Shown piece after piece: positions 11,429-20,961 of a stretch of 64,000 bases of DNA (its first letter is position 1; the number at the start of each line of letters is the position of its first letter). Both the position numbers and the translations under genes were made by a program. The notes beneath the pieces are model-generated. The model saw nothing but the letters and a program-made list of their open reading frames with translations, ran no database searches and had not been told where the DNA came from. Origin of the DNA: Cydia pomonella (taxonomy: Eukaryota; Arthropoda; Insecta; Lepidoptera; Tortricidae); assembly GCF_033807575.1 (NCBI RefSeq), contig NC_084713.1:21055389-21119388 (forward strand), written 5' to 3'.

Positions 11429-14400
11429 CTACGGTCGACAGTGGTAATAGTCAGGGAAGGTGACTCGACGCCCACTGCGTGTGGTCCTTGGCTGGATTGG
11501 TGGTGGTGGTTGCGCTGGTGGCGCCCATGGTCGCGCTGGCGGCGCGCATGGTCGCGCTGGCGGCGTGCATGGTCGCGCTGGCGGCGCGCATGGTCGCGCT
11601 GGCGGCGCGCATGGTCGCGCTGGCGGTGCGCATGGTCGCGCCACGGGTAAGGGCGCCTTCTCAGTGACGGAGAAGGCCGGCTTGAGCCGGTCGATGGACA
11701 CGGTGACGACCTTGCCATTGACTTCTATATCAAAGGTCTTATCGGTGCGGCTGATGACCTTATGTGGCCCGGAGTAGGGTGGCTCAAGGGACCTGAGAGC
11801 CTGCCCTTTTCGCAGGAACACATGGGATGAGGTAGTGAGTTGCCTGGGAACAAAAAAAGTTTTGGTAATGTGCCACTTCGGTGGACTTGGTGAAACCTTG
11901 GCCATGTGTGACCGTAATCTTTGTGCAAAGTCCATTACATCAGCAGATGTCGCTGAGTCATCTTTGGGGCTTAGGAACTGACCCGGCAAGCGCAGTGACT
12001 CGCCGTATACCAGCTCAGCTGATGTAGCCTGTATGTCCTCTTTCCAAGCCGTGCGTATGCCCAGGAGCACCAATGGTAGGGTCTCTGACCAGCTGCTGCT
12101 GTCGTGGCACATGATAGCTGCCTTTAGCTGTCTATGTAGCCTCTCTATCATACCATTCGCCGCAGGATGATATGCCGTGGTTTGGTGGTGCTTAGTGCCC
12201 ATGATGCTTGCGATCGCTTTGAACAGACGGGACTCAAATTGCTTTCCGCGGTCTGTCGTTATGTGCTCTGGACATCCAAATCTAGCGATCCAGCCGGATA
12301 CAAAAGCCATAGCACAGGCTTCAGCAGTGATGTCTGCTAATGGGTATGCCTCAGGCCAACGAGTGAATCTATCGATTGCTGTGAGACAATACCTGTATCC
12401 GTGTGAGTGTGGTAATGGGCCAATGAGATCTATGTGCACGTGCTGAAATCTTGATGACGGCGTAGAGATTGACGACAGTGGAGCTGAGGTGTGGCGTGTG
12501 ACTTTGCTGCTCTGACACTGGTTGCACTCTTTAGCCCATCGGCGGCAGTCTTTGCGTATGCCCGGCCAGACAAAACGTTGAGCAACTAACCTGACCGTTG
12601 CTGATGCACCAGGGTGGCTAAGGCTATGCAGTGCTGTGAAAACCTGACGTCTAAACTTGGCAGTTACGTACGGTCGTTGGGTACCAGTTGACACATCACA
12701 ATAGAGCTGCTGGTTACTACCTGAAATTCTGACCTTTTCTATCTTCAAGTTAGTACCATTCTGTAGTAGTGCCAGTAGCTCGTTGTCACCTTCTTGGTCC
12801 TGCGCGAGTGCTGGATAGTCCACAGGAGACATTATCTCTTCTACGCGTGACATAGTGTCAGCCACGACATTCTCCTGTCCTGGAACATATTTTATAACGG
12901 TTGTGAATTGCGCAATAAAATCGAGATATCTGTACTGGCGTGGTGAGCATTTATCTCGGGGTGTGCTAAAGGCATGTGTCAAGGGCTTGTGATCGGTGTG
13001 GACCGTAAAGTGTCTTGCTTCAACCATGTAGCGAAAGTATTTGATGGCTTCGTAAACTGCTAATAATTCTCGATCGTAGGGACTATACTTTGTTTGTGCT
13101 GGGTTCAGCTTACGAGAGAAAAAGGCTAACGGCTGCCACGAGTCTCCTTTACGTTGTTGCAGTACACCGCCGATCCCAGTGTCAGAAGCGTCTGAGTAAA
13201 TTGACAGTTCAGCTCCCATGTCAGGGTGAGCGAGTAGGGTGGCTTGCGAGAGACTTGACTTACATTCCTCGAAGTCTTGGAGTTGCTCAGCTGAGAGAGT
13301 GATTGGCTGGTTGGCTCGCATCTTAGGTCCAGAGAGTAGGGCGTTGAGTGAAGCTTGGATCCGAGCGGCACCTGGCAAGAAACGCCGATAAAAATTGATC
13401 ATACCTAAGAAGCGACGCAGTTCTTTCACTGTCTTAGGTACTGGGAAATCCTTTATTGCCTGCACCTTCTCTGGTATGGGCTGAATACCGGCAGAAGAGA
13501 CCTTGTAGCCTAGAAATGTGACCTCTTCTTGCCCAAAAAGACACTTTGCTGGGTTTATGAGTACACCATACTCGCTGAGGCGCTTGAATACCGTTTCCAG
13601 GTGTTCCAGGTGCTCGTCCTCGGTCCGTGAAAATACGAGTATGTCATCTACGTAGCCAAAACAGAAGTCTAACCCCTTGAGTACCTCGTCTATGAATCTT
13701 TGGAAGGTCTGGCCAGCGTTCCGGAGTCCAAAGGTCATATAGGGGAACTCGAAGAGACCGAAGGGTGTCGTGATGGCCGATTTTGGAATGTCATCTTCGA
13801 ATATAGGTATCTGATTGTAGGCCTTAATTAAGTCGATCTTTGAATAGACCTGAGTACCTGCTAGCTGGTAGGAGAAATCCTGGATGTGTCGCAGTGGGTA
13901 GCAGTCAGGAATCGTCCTTGCATTCAGCGCTCTATAGTCGCCGCATGGCCTCCATCCAGCGTCTTTCTTTGGTGCCAGGTGAAGAGCAGAAGACCATGGG
14001 CTCTCTGACCTACGAGCTGTACCGCACTGAAGCATTGCCTCGAACTCCTTTTTAGCTATCTGCAGGCGATCAGGTGCTAGACGTCGAGGCCGGCAGGTGA
14101 CAGGTGGTCCAGGTGTAGTCCTAATATGATGGACCGTTGTATGTTTAGGCTTCACTGGTTTACCTGCAGGTCTTGTGATGTCAGGGTACAGCTTCAGGGC
14201 ATCGTGGTACTTCGTATCGCCTGACATGACCTTAACGGATGAGATGGACTTGGTTGAGTTGCTATGTGGCACCTGGATGGAGAGAGTGGTGAGTAAATCA
14301 ATGAGACGATGGTTCCGACAGTCTACCAGAAGATTGTAGAAACTCAGGAAGTCTACGCCTACTATGGGTTTCGTGACGTCAGCTATGACAAAATTCCAAG

Positions 14401-14683
14401 AGTACGCGCGACGAAGTCCTAGGTTCAGTTCCAGGTGTATAGTTCCATATGTAAATATTGGCGAACCATTGGCTGCACACAATACGTACTCAGTTTTCTT
14501 CCGGCGCTCTTTGATGGCTGACCTTGGGTAAACGCACAGGTCTGATCCCGTGTCTATCAGAAACTGCACCTTAGTATATTGGTCGGTGACGAAGAGACGG
14601 CCAGGGGATCGAGGACAGTCGTTTGCCGCCATTAGCGACTGCCGTTTGAGTTTCCCTTGCTGTAAGAACAAGGATCTTCGCAT
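11429..14683 (-). CDS. Pol polyprotein of the Ty3 element (protease, RT, RNase H, integrase)
   Basis: The open frame spans 1084 codons; translation is expected to enter by frameshift near 14650 (peptide LKRQSLMAAND) rather than at the frame's own ATG. Visible domains by frame residue: aspartic protease DTGS (44-47); reverse transcriptase with YVDD (344-347); RNase H with SDAS (D498), REL (E539) and HTDHK (D564); integrase zinc finger H686, H690, C720, C723; and integrase core D752, D811, E847 with 35 residues between the last two. The C-terminus holds six RP(C/W)(A/T)PPA repeats and a proline-rich end. No stop or frameshift interrupts it. It would act in the cytoplasmic particle and then at chromosomal integration. 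Confidence 0.93.
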   Translation of the reverse strand: MRRSLFLQQGKLKRQSLMAANDCPRSPGRLFVTDQYTKVQFLIDTGSDLCVYPRSAIKERRKKTEYVLCAANGSPIFTYGTIHLELNLGLRRAYSWNFVIADVTKPIVGVDFLSFYNLLVDCRNHRLIDLLTTLSIQVPHSNSTKSISSVKVMSGDTKYHDALKLYPDITRPAGKPVKPKHTTVHHIRTTPGPPVTCRPRRLAPDRLQIAKKEFEAMLQCGTARRSESPWSSALHLAPKKDAGWRPCGDYRALNARTIPDCYPLRHIQDFSYQLAGTQVYSKIDLIKAYNQIPIFEDDIPKSAITTPFGLFEFPYMTFGLRNAGQTFQRFIDEVLKGLDFCFGYVDDILVFSRTEDEHLEHLETVFKRLSEYGVLINPAKCLFGQEEVTFLGYKVSSAGIQPIPEKVQAIKDFPVPKTVKELRRFLGMINFYRRFLPGAARIQASLNALLSGPKMRANQPITLSAEQLQDFEECKSSLSQATLLAHPDMGAELSIYSDASDTGIGGVLQQRKGDSWQPLAFFSRKLNPAQTKYSPYDRELLAVYEAIKYFRYMVEARHFTVHTDHKPLTHAFSTPRDKCSPRQYRYLDFIAQFTTVIKYVPGQENVVADTMSRVEEIMSPVDYPALAQDQEGDNELLALLQNGTNLKIEKVRISGSNQQLYCDVSTGTQRPYVTAKFRRQVFTALHSLSHPGASATVRLVAQRFVWPGIRKDCRRWAKECNQCQSSKVTRHTSAPLSSISTPSSRFQHVHIDLIGPLPHSHGYRYCLTAIDRFTRWPEAYPLADITAEACAMAFVSGWIARFGCPEHITTDRGKQFESRLFKAIASIMGTKHHQTTAYHPAANGMIERLHRQLKAAIMCHDSSSWSETLPLVLLGIRTAWKEDIQATSAELVYGESLRLPGQFLSPKDDSATSADVMDFAQRLRSHMAKVSPSPPKWHITKTFFVPRQLTTSSHVFLRKGQALRSLEPPYSGPHKVISRTDKTFDIEVNGKVVTVSIDRLKPAFSVTEKAPLPVARPCAPPARPCAPPARPCAPPARPCTPPARPCAPPARPWAPPAQPPPPIQPRTTRSGRRVTFPDYYHCRP
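11520..11646 (-). repeat. 21-bp coding minisatellite in the Pol C-terminus
   Basis: Six units of about 21 bp (plus strand ATGGTCGCGCTGGCGGCGCG plus one base) are in tandem and keep the frame. Each encodes RPCAPPA, with single variants RPCTPPA and RPWAPPA. The units are nearly identical in DNA, which fits recent slippage expansion. Confidence 0.9.
14614..14656 (-). promoter_or_regulatory. Programmed -1 frameshift signal between gag and pol
   Basis: In the gag frame the coding strand reads AAG GGA AAC, giving the slippery heptamer G GGA AAC (14650-14656). Six bases downstream, GGCAGTCG (14636-14643) pairs with CGACTGTC (14614-14621): an 8-bp stem with one G-U pair and a 14-base loop. The gag stop (14632-14634) lies in the loop. 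Moving back one base gives CTC AAA CGG, the start of the pol sequence. The -1 direction follows from the frame offset of the two ORFs. Confidence 0.75.
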
Positions 14684-15510
14684 TTCTTCGCGTTATATCC
14701 GAAACAGTTATGGTACCAACAATGATCAGGATTCTGCTTGCCTGAGCGAGAGCGAGAGCGAGAACGGTTGCGATACCTCCAGTTTTGGGTGCTGCGAGAA
14801 CGAGTGCGACGACCAGTGTGCCTTTCTGCCATCAATGTTGCTACCTGCTGGGTCAGTGCTGCTACTTGCCTTTCCAGTTCACTGCTACCTTGCGTCATGG
14901 TTGTGTGTGACGTCGTCCGGCTGCTGGCAGCCGCGACGTGCGGTGCTGGTACTGCTGGAACGACGACCTCATGGACTCTGTCTGCTATCGTTGCTAGCAC
15001 GTCCAACGGAATATCCTCCTGACAAGCAAGTACAGTTTGAATATTAGTAGGTAGTCTGCTAACCCACATTGTGCGCACAAAATCGTTAGGATCGCTTGTG
15101 GTTCCGGCCAGCGATTGCATATGACGCAATAATTGCGAGGGTTTCCTATCGCCAAGCTCCTCATGCATCAATAATTGCTTAAGCCTCTGGTCACGTGACT
15201 GTGACAAGCGATTAATAAGTGTAGTTTTAAGCTTTTCGTATTTATTGGTAGCTGGCGGTGACACAATAATATCTTTCACTTCGGATGCTATATTGTAATC
15301 TAAGCGTGAAACTACATGGTGGAATTTGGTAGCATCGGCAGTAATATTAGCATTATAGAACTGACCTTCAATTTGGGCAAACCATAAAGCAGCATCTTCC
15401 GGCCAAAATGGGGGTATCTTCGCACCGAGTCGAAAAACCGATTTCGCCTCGTCATCCGTTGCGGCAGCCGTTGAATGGCCCGGCGGTGTTGTCGCGTCAT
15501 CATCCGGCAT
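14632..15510 (-). CDS. Gag of the Ty3 element
   Basis: A 292-residue frame begins MPDDDATTPPG 34 bases after the 5' LTR, with no other upstream ATG in frame. The central part has the FW..DAALWF..IE pattern, then DIIVSPP and LGDRKPSQLLRHM, as in capsid regions of Kabuki/CsRn1-type gags. An Arg/Ser-rich stretch precedes a zinc finger C264-X2-H267-X9-C277-X3-C281, i.e. CHCC rather than the usual CCHC. It ends at TAA inside the frameshift hairpin. Expected role: forming the particle and packaging element RNA. Confidence 0.92.
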   Translation of the reverse strand: MPDDDATTPPGHSTAAATDDEAKSVFRLGAKIPPFWPEDAALWFAQIEGQFYNANITADATKFHHVVSRLDYNIASEVKDIIVSPPATNKYEKLKTTLINRLSQSRDQRLKQLLMHEELGDRKPSQLLRHMQSLAGTTSDPNDFVRTMWVSRLPTNIQTVLACQEDIPLDVLATIADRVHEVVVPAVPAPHVAAASSRTTSHTTMTQGSSELERQVAALTQQVATLMAERHTGRRTRSRSTQNWRYRNRSRSRSRSGKQNPDHCWYHNCFGYNAKKCEDPCSYSKGNSNGSR

Positions 15511-15526
15511 TCTTCAGCGTTCTTCC

Positions 15527-15543
15527 TACGCGCGGGTCACCAG
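15527..15543 (-). other. Primer binding site, tRNA-Trp-like
   Basis: Directly after the 5' LTR the coding strand reads CTGGTGACCCGCGCGTA. The first nine bases TGGTGACCC match the complement of the tRNA-Trp 3' end, as known for CsRn1 elements; the remainder matches only in part. Confidence 0.6.
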
Positions 15544-15940
15544 TTTAGCGATATAATATTATTTAAACGCTATTTAATTAGCAGGTCTAGGCAGAAGGTT
15601 GCAGGCGTCTGAAGAAAACACGTAGATAGAAGAAAGTAACAAAGGTATAATGCAGAAAGAACCAGGACGATACAGAAGATAGGAAATGAGAAATTGAAAC
15701 GATACGGTTTTACAAATAAGATCGCGTATTGATAGCGCGCGGCGAAGCTGATGCGAAGTGGTACGTGCGTGCGCGATCGCGGCCCGGCTAGCTCTGTCGG
15801 GCGGCCGGTGTCCGCTCCTCCGCGCCTGCCTGGCTGGACCGGTTGCTAGAGGTTGGCGCACACTGCATGTATTGGCGCGCACTGTATGTGTCGGTGCGCG
15901 TACGCCGCTCACGAATTTATTATCTTGGTATGCGCCCATA
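15544..15940 (-). repeat. 5' LTR of the Ty3 element
   Basis: Reads the same as the 3' LTR at 11009-11405. It carries the promoter for the element by position. The 121-codon frame on its minus strand occurs in both LTRs and is not part of gag or pol. Confidence 0.93.
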
Positions 15941-16066
15941 AAGTATTTATAAATATTTATATATTATGTATATCGTTGTCTAAGTACCCTCAACCCAAGC
16001 CTTATTGAGCTTACTGTGGGACTTAGTCAATTTGTGTAATAATGTCCTATAATATTTATTTATTTA
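15941..16066 (+). mobile_element. SINE (type 2), 3' half
   Basis: Continues the SINE broken at 11008: AAGTATTTATAAATATT, ATCGTTGTCTAAGTACCC, TTACTGTGGGACTTAGTCAA and the tail TAATAATGTCCTATAATATT with TATTTATTTA. Confidence 0.88.
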
Positions 16067-16097
16067 CTTTAGATGTTAGTAAAATTTTGATCTTACA

Positions 16098-16325
16098 AAA
16101 AAGGGATTACGGGTATCTGTCGCCTGCGGTATTTCCGGACCGATACAACCTTCAAACCTTCAAAAATAGAGCGTACTCCCATCTTAAATGCCAGCAACGC
16201 ACTTAGCACACCTCTGGTGTTGCAGGTGTCCATGGGCGGCGGTAATCGCTTACCATCAGGTGATCCGTCTGCTCGTTTGCCTCCTCTATCATAAAAAAAG
16301 TTAAAGTTCCCGGGATATAGGATAG
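16098..16325 (-). repeat. Common lepidopteran interspersed repeat
   Basis: The minus strand reads TATGATAGAGGAGGCAAACG, GATCACCTGATGGTAAGCGA and GACACCTGCAACACCAGAGG. A related plus-strand copy is at 26505-26580. The 79-codon frame inside is part of the repeat. Confidence 0.6.
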
Positions 16326-16782
16326 TTTTCACGGAAGCAGATTACGCAGATGAAGTCTCGGTCAGATGTGTCAGAACCACTTTTATTTTACGCACGAAAT
16401 TCCTAAATCGCTTTAACGAAGTATATAATGAATTTTTTTGGGAAGAAAATGAGATTGAATAGGGCTTTAAGGCTATGTTGTGTAAAAAGGGTATTGTATA
16501 CTAGACCGTAATAATTACATTAGGTATGGTTTCGGTTTACCGCGGTCTGAATTGAGGACACGTTTTCTCGTTCACACACACACTTATACGTGGGTAATAC
16601 TGAAAGCTTCTGGAATGAGCCATTTAGAGGTCACGCAGTGAAAATATTTATTCGTTGAGAATATAAATTATTTACTATTTTTAGATACAAATTGTTCGGT
16701 GATTATTTGTATTTTAGGAATGCTGTTTGAAAATTATATGTCAGGGATTTTTTAAGATTTTTTTTTAATAATTAAGTTTTTT

Positions 16783-16900
16783 TTATACTACGTCAGTGGC
16801 AAACAAGCATACGGCCTGCCTGATGGTAAGCAGTCTCCGTAGCCTATGTACGCCTGCAACTCTAGATGAGTTACATGCACGTTGCCGACCCTTAACCCCT
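16783..16900 (+). repeat. Interspersed repeat with CAAACAAGCATACGGCC core
   Basis: Core GTGGCAAACAAGCATACGGC, CTGATGGTAAGCAGTCTCCG and GCACGTTGCCGACCCTTAA. Relatives are at 10560-10580 (fragment), 40815-40925 (diverged) and 56255-56325. Confidence 0.55.
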
Positions 16901-16914
16901 TAATTTTCAACTTA

Positions 16915-17265
16915 TTAGAGACCCAAGTCTTTTGTAGAGACTTGAGTCCTTTTCGGAGAACTTGTATTTTTTTTACAAATAACTTCGAAATGCGTTGTCT
17001 TTATGTAAAATTCATGGATATACATAACATAAATCATAACATCGCGCCTATTTTCTTTACTGTGGTTTAGGTGAAACCTATAAAATTGTTGACTGAGTCT
17101 TTATTCGGAGACTCGAGTCTTTTTTAGTTGCGTTTAAAAATGTAATATTTTTAAAGGACTCGACTCGGGACTTAAAAGACTTAGTAGTTTTTTAAGCTCT
17201 GAGTCTCGTAAAAACGAGTCGAGTTCTTCAATTTAGACTCAAAAAACTTGAGTTCCTACCAACAC
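16915..17265. repeat. Tract rich in GACTCGAGTC-like words
   Basis: Motifs such as AGACCCAAGTCTTTTGTAGA, GAGACTCGAGTCTTTT, GACTCGACTCGGGACTT, CTGAGTCTCG and CGAGTCGAGTTC recur irregularly, both as GACTC and GAGTC. The spacing is uneven, so this is not a simple tandem array. Confidence 0.5.
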
Positions 17266-17884
17266 TAGTCCTGATTGAGATGAGATGTCGCAAGATTAAT
17301 TTTTTTAATTTTTTTCCTGTAATATTATAAAAACACGTGAACTTACTTTGATAAAGAATAATAAAGATAGACCACACATAGAACGCCATTCTTCAGATCA
17401 GGAACGCTAGTTATTTGATATTCACGACTTACATAAACATGCCGTGTAATTTTATTCGTAGCGAGTCAAATGCTCAGTCTATCCAATGTAACTCGCTTCT
17501 AAATCCTTAATAAGTGTATGTAATGAGAGGGCCATTTATACTAGTTTAATTGAAATTTCCTTGTGCTTGGGAAGTTATTGGAGTGAAAAGGTCTTGAACT
17601 ATGTCAAATTCCAGTAGGCCGCGGGGCAATTTGTCGTAATAAATATCGCCTTAAAATTGCAGGGAAATTAGGATGTTGGGAAAAATTAGGTTGGCAATTT
17701 TTACTTTTCTTAAAGAGGCTGTTTTACGCAAAAACATTTTCGGGTTAGATTATTTGAAAATAAAATTTAAAAAAGTTAATACATGTAATAACTAATACTT
17801 AAAATTCAACATGATTTTAAATCTTGCGATACCAAAAAAAAAAAATGGATGTCTATGTTATAATATACTCGTATAAATAACTTT

Positions 17885-18275
17885 TTTTAATCAGTCACTC
17901 AAAAAGTGCTACTTTACGTAGCTGTCTAGCACGCGGAAAGTTGGATTTCGTGAACTAGTGCTTTTTACTTTTCCACTTGTTCAAATTCATGACTACTTAT
18001 TGATGAGTTTTTTAAATGTTAGTTTCCTTTAAAAGTCGTAATCAACATAAAAACCTACTGTTAATGTAAAAATAATAATATAAGAATATTCCATATTTTA
18101 TTACTTACCTCTTCGTCATTATAACACGTTTATTTTTTAATATTGAATATTAAAAAACCGTTCTTAATAAGTTATCTGAATGGAACGGAATAGCTGCCGA
18201 AACGCCTGTCAAAGCAGAGGCGTTTTTTCTTACTGCAAGAATGTTTTAAGTTTCCAAAGGCAACATTCGATATTG
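17885..18275 (-). repeat. Dispersed repeat, copy 2
   Basis: Reverse-complement partner of 7934-8440 with shared blocks CTCAAAAAGTGCTACTTTACG, GCACGCGGAAAGTTGG, ATAACACGTTTATTTTTTAA and ATAGCTGCCGAAACGCCTG. It has small indels and no open frame. Confidence 0.55.
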
Positions 18276-18944
18276 TTTTCATACAATTTAAATATACGAT
18301 ACACAAATAATAGTAAATAACGATACTTAGGTAATAATAATATAATATTTTATATTTACAATTGTTTCTGTCTTATAGAATATGCATAAAAAAGTACTTG
18401 TTGTTTTTTTTTAATTTTTTCGCAACTGTATTAAAAAAAATTACTGCCATCTTTCACCACATGATTTAAACTTTTAGAACGCCATTTGACTTTGATCCTT
18501 ATTCTTTCACTGATATATGTTAAATTTGTTAAATACCAAAAAGTAGATTGTTAGATCGATGAATATTAGTTGATTTTTGAAAGTAGGTAGCGATAAAAAC
18601 TCATGTCGACAGTGAAATATTAGTCAAAAAACTTATTACTACCTACGGAAAGCTATTTTTTTAAATAGCCATTTAAGTACATCACTAGGCGGCGTAAGTC
18701 TCAAATTAATGTCCCCTTCCTGCAATAATGAAAGATGTAATGGCATCTTTCGAGCTTAAATTGAATTTTATATAAACGGAATGCTCATTCCATTTCGCGT
18801 TAGCAAACGTTTGCGAGATTGTCCGTTTCTTCGAGAATATGAATTATTTTTATACTTCGCTTTTGATATTTATGAATGTTCGTGAATCCAATGATTAATC
18901 ATGCGGAAGATTTAAGGATGTACATTAATCCTGTACATTCCCAA

Positions 18945-19250
18945 ATTTCCACCGACCGGCTGGAGTCTGGCTGCGTGGGAGCGTGTGTGGATCAAATCTT
19001 GGAAGCAAAATTTGACCAACTTTCCGATTTCTGATTAAGCTGACATTTTGCGTACATATGTAAGTCGGATGACAGTGCAATATTAAGTATGATAACATGG
19101 AGCTGATCTGATGATGGAGACGGGAGGTGGCAATGGGATCTATGTGATAAAACAACGTAAAGGAATTGTGTTTTGGGGTTTTTAAATTGTCTCGATGAGC
19201 CTATTAGTTGCCTGTGGAAAGATTAAAACTTGCACCTTAAATGACTTTTT
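18945..19250. mobile_element. Non-autonomous repeat, diverged copy
   Basis: Shares the order of blocks with 23205-23540 and 33744-34062: ATCAAATCTTG, TTCCGATTTCTGATTAAGCT, ACATATGTAAGTCGG, GAGCTGATCTGATGATGGAG, GATAAAACAACGTAA and TTGCCAAAAAC. The 76-codon minus-strand frame is internal to the repeat. Confidence 0.5.
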
Positions 19251-19755
19251 TGCCAAAAACGTATTCTGCAACGGCCTACGTGTCCAATATACTAACGCGT
19301 TCCGGGTGTTGATGGGGTTGCCGCGAATGCCGCGATTTTGTAGTGCCTCTGGTATGTTTGCGGAGGCACAAATTGACAGAGGGCCTACCGCGAACCACGT
19401 TCAACGTGTTGCCTCTCTGTCGCACTTGTAAACTCGTCCGTAAGTATGACAGAGAGGCAACACGTCGAACGTGGTTCGCGGTAGGCCCTCAGCTTTGCGG
19501 CGATAATGCGCATGAGGTGCGCCTCACTGATGCGACGCCTACGCGGCAGCCCCAACAGCATTCTGAGCGTGTTTATGGAACGCGAAAATGGCCCCATGCT
19601 CAATCGTTGACAGAGACTGCATGCGGCGAATGATTAGTTTTTAGTTTTAGTTCTATATACTTTTTATATTGTACTAACACTAGGAATAAGATTTGATTTT
19701 AATGTTTACTAACCATGTATGGACATTTAGTCTGAAATAAATGATTTTTTTTTAT
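19230..19755 (+). mobile_element. LINE ORF2 3' end, interrupted by a hairpin MITE
   Basis: The frame reads NGLRVQYTNAFRVLMGLPR then CSASGMFAEAQID, breaks, and resumes at 19491 with SFAAIMRMRCASLMRRLRG to ENGPMLNR and a stop at 19608-19610. Motifs of the type NAFR.L.GLPR..SAS.MF are known at the C-terminus of non-LTR retrotransposon ORF2 proteins. An AAATAAATGATTTTTTT tail follows near 19735. Removing the insertion restores ATT GAC AGC TTT. Confidence 0.65.
19379..19490. mobile_element. Hairpin MITE inside the LINE fragment
   Basis: The arms GAGGGCCTACCGCGAACCAC and GTGGTTCGCGGTAGGCCCTC are exact inverted copies, and pairing continues through CGTGTTGCCTCTCTGTC to a loop of about 25 bases. It has no ORF. 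Confidence 0.8.
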
Positions 19756-20961
19756 TTAAATTTTAATTTTTATTTATTTAATAACGGTCTACTGGTACAA
19801 ATAGGTATGCTTGATTCTAGAATTTATTTCGCCCTGCCTTAATTTCGTTTTACGACATTTTTTTTTTAATAACAGGCACAAATAGTTCTTAGTTCTGTAG
19901 TTATAGTTCTTTTTAAACATTAAGCCTGTAACCCTACTGATGGTCTAATCGATTATTCACATCGATAACTCGATTAAAACGTGTTATGACGATGATTAGT
20001 GCTCGATTCTATCGTATATCGAACGTTGTAACTGGCCAGTAACAACATTGCTAGTTTGGATACCACATTGAAAATTGAGTTTTATTCTTTTTGCATAAGG
20101 TTGGAAATACAGCTGGTTAAAAGAGTTAGGTGTAACCTTTGAATTCTATACTGACACTTTGGTATTGCATCAATAAGTTTGCGTGTGGAGTGACATTCGA
20201 TTATAAATTGTCGAAGCGATGAGACGCAGTATGGCAAACAATGTATTTGATGGACATGACCCAAATTTGAGTTTGGGAATATCAAGTTGTGTGCTTTTGA
20301 CAGGGTAGAAATAACGAGTTTAAACTTAATATTCATTGTAACTCTTGGATATAAAAACAGATTTTTTTTTACTTTTTAACTTATCCTTTTGTGGAAAGCG
20401 AAAACTAAAACAGCGCATACATCCCGAGTGAACTACGGTTTTAAATTAAATACTTTTACTATTTAATTTCTAAAGTTAAATTGATACTAAATTTAAATGT
20501 AAGAAAGTTTAATGAACTTACACCAATAAAAATAAAAACATTTTCAACATCTTTCTTAAGATATAAAATAAGAACAAGCACGTAGGCAGAGGCGGCGTTA
20601 GGCGTGGCGTGGGCGACGTGAGCCACCGCCTACGGCCTCGCGGTCTGAGGGGCCTCGTGCCTCAAATAAGTACATATATCTCGGATACAACGTAAAAATG
20701 TTCGTTAATTCTTGCGCCGCCAGAGGGCCTCGCGAAATGTACCTTGCTCACATAAAATGTTGCGCTAAGAACGCTTAATATATACTTGTTATGGCGTACG
20801 CTGTCAATGTACCTTCATGCAAAGCAAGGTTTGATCTTGGTAATACACCCACGATCTTGACATGTAAGGTCGAGGACATTTGGCGCTGAAAAGGTTAAAA
20901 TCAGTGGCACCAACCACAAATAACGAACTGATATCAGACGGTGTAAACCTTACTCTATAGA
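19756..20961. other. Region 3' of the membrane-protein gene, no gene seen
   Basis: AT-rich sequence, apart from a GC-rich repeat-like block at 20590-20720 (GGCGTGGGCGACGTGAGCCA) and the short repeat at 20790-20900. The minus-strand frame at 20082-20336 has no motif. No AATAAA close to the stop codon at 20962 was seen on the minus strand. Confidence 0.4.

Larger units (their letters stand above)
11009..15940 (-). mobile_element. Ty3/gypsy LTR retrotransposon, CsRn1/Kabuki type, apparently intact
   Basis: The element is 4932 bp. Reading 5' to 3' on the minus strand it has a 5' LTR (15544-15940), a primer binding site, gag, a -1 frameshift into pol, a polypurine tract and a 3' LTR (11009-11405). 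I saw no difference between the two LTRs over 397 bp, and a 4-bp AAGT duplication flanks the element (11005-11008 and 15941-15944). The gag CHCC finger and tRNA-Trp-like primer site are characters described for the CsRn1 clade, which includes Kabuki of Bombyx; the clade call is inferred from these. There is no env-like frame. Both reading frames are open and key catalytic residues are present, so it may be capable of movement. Confidence 0.93.
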
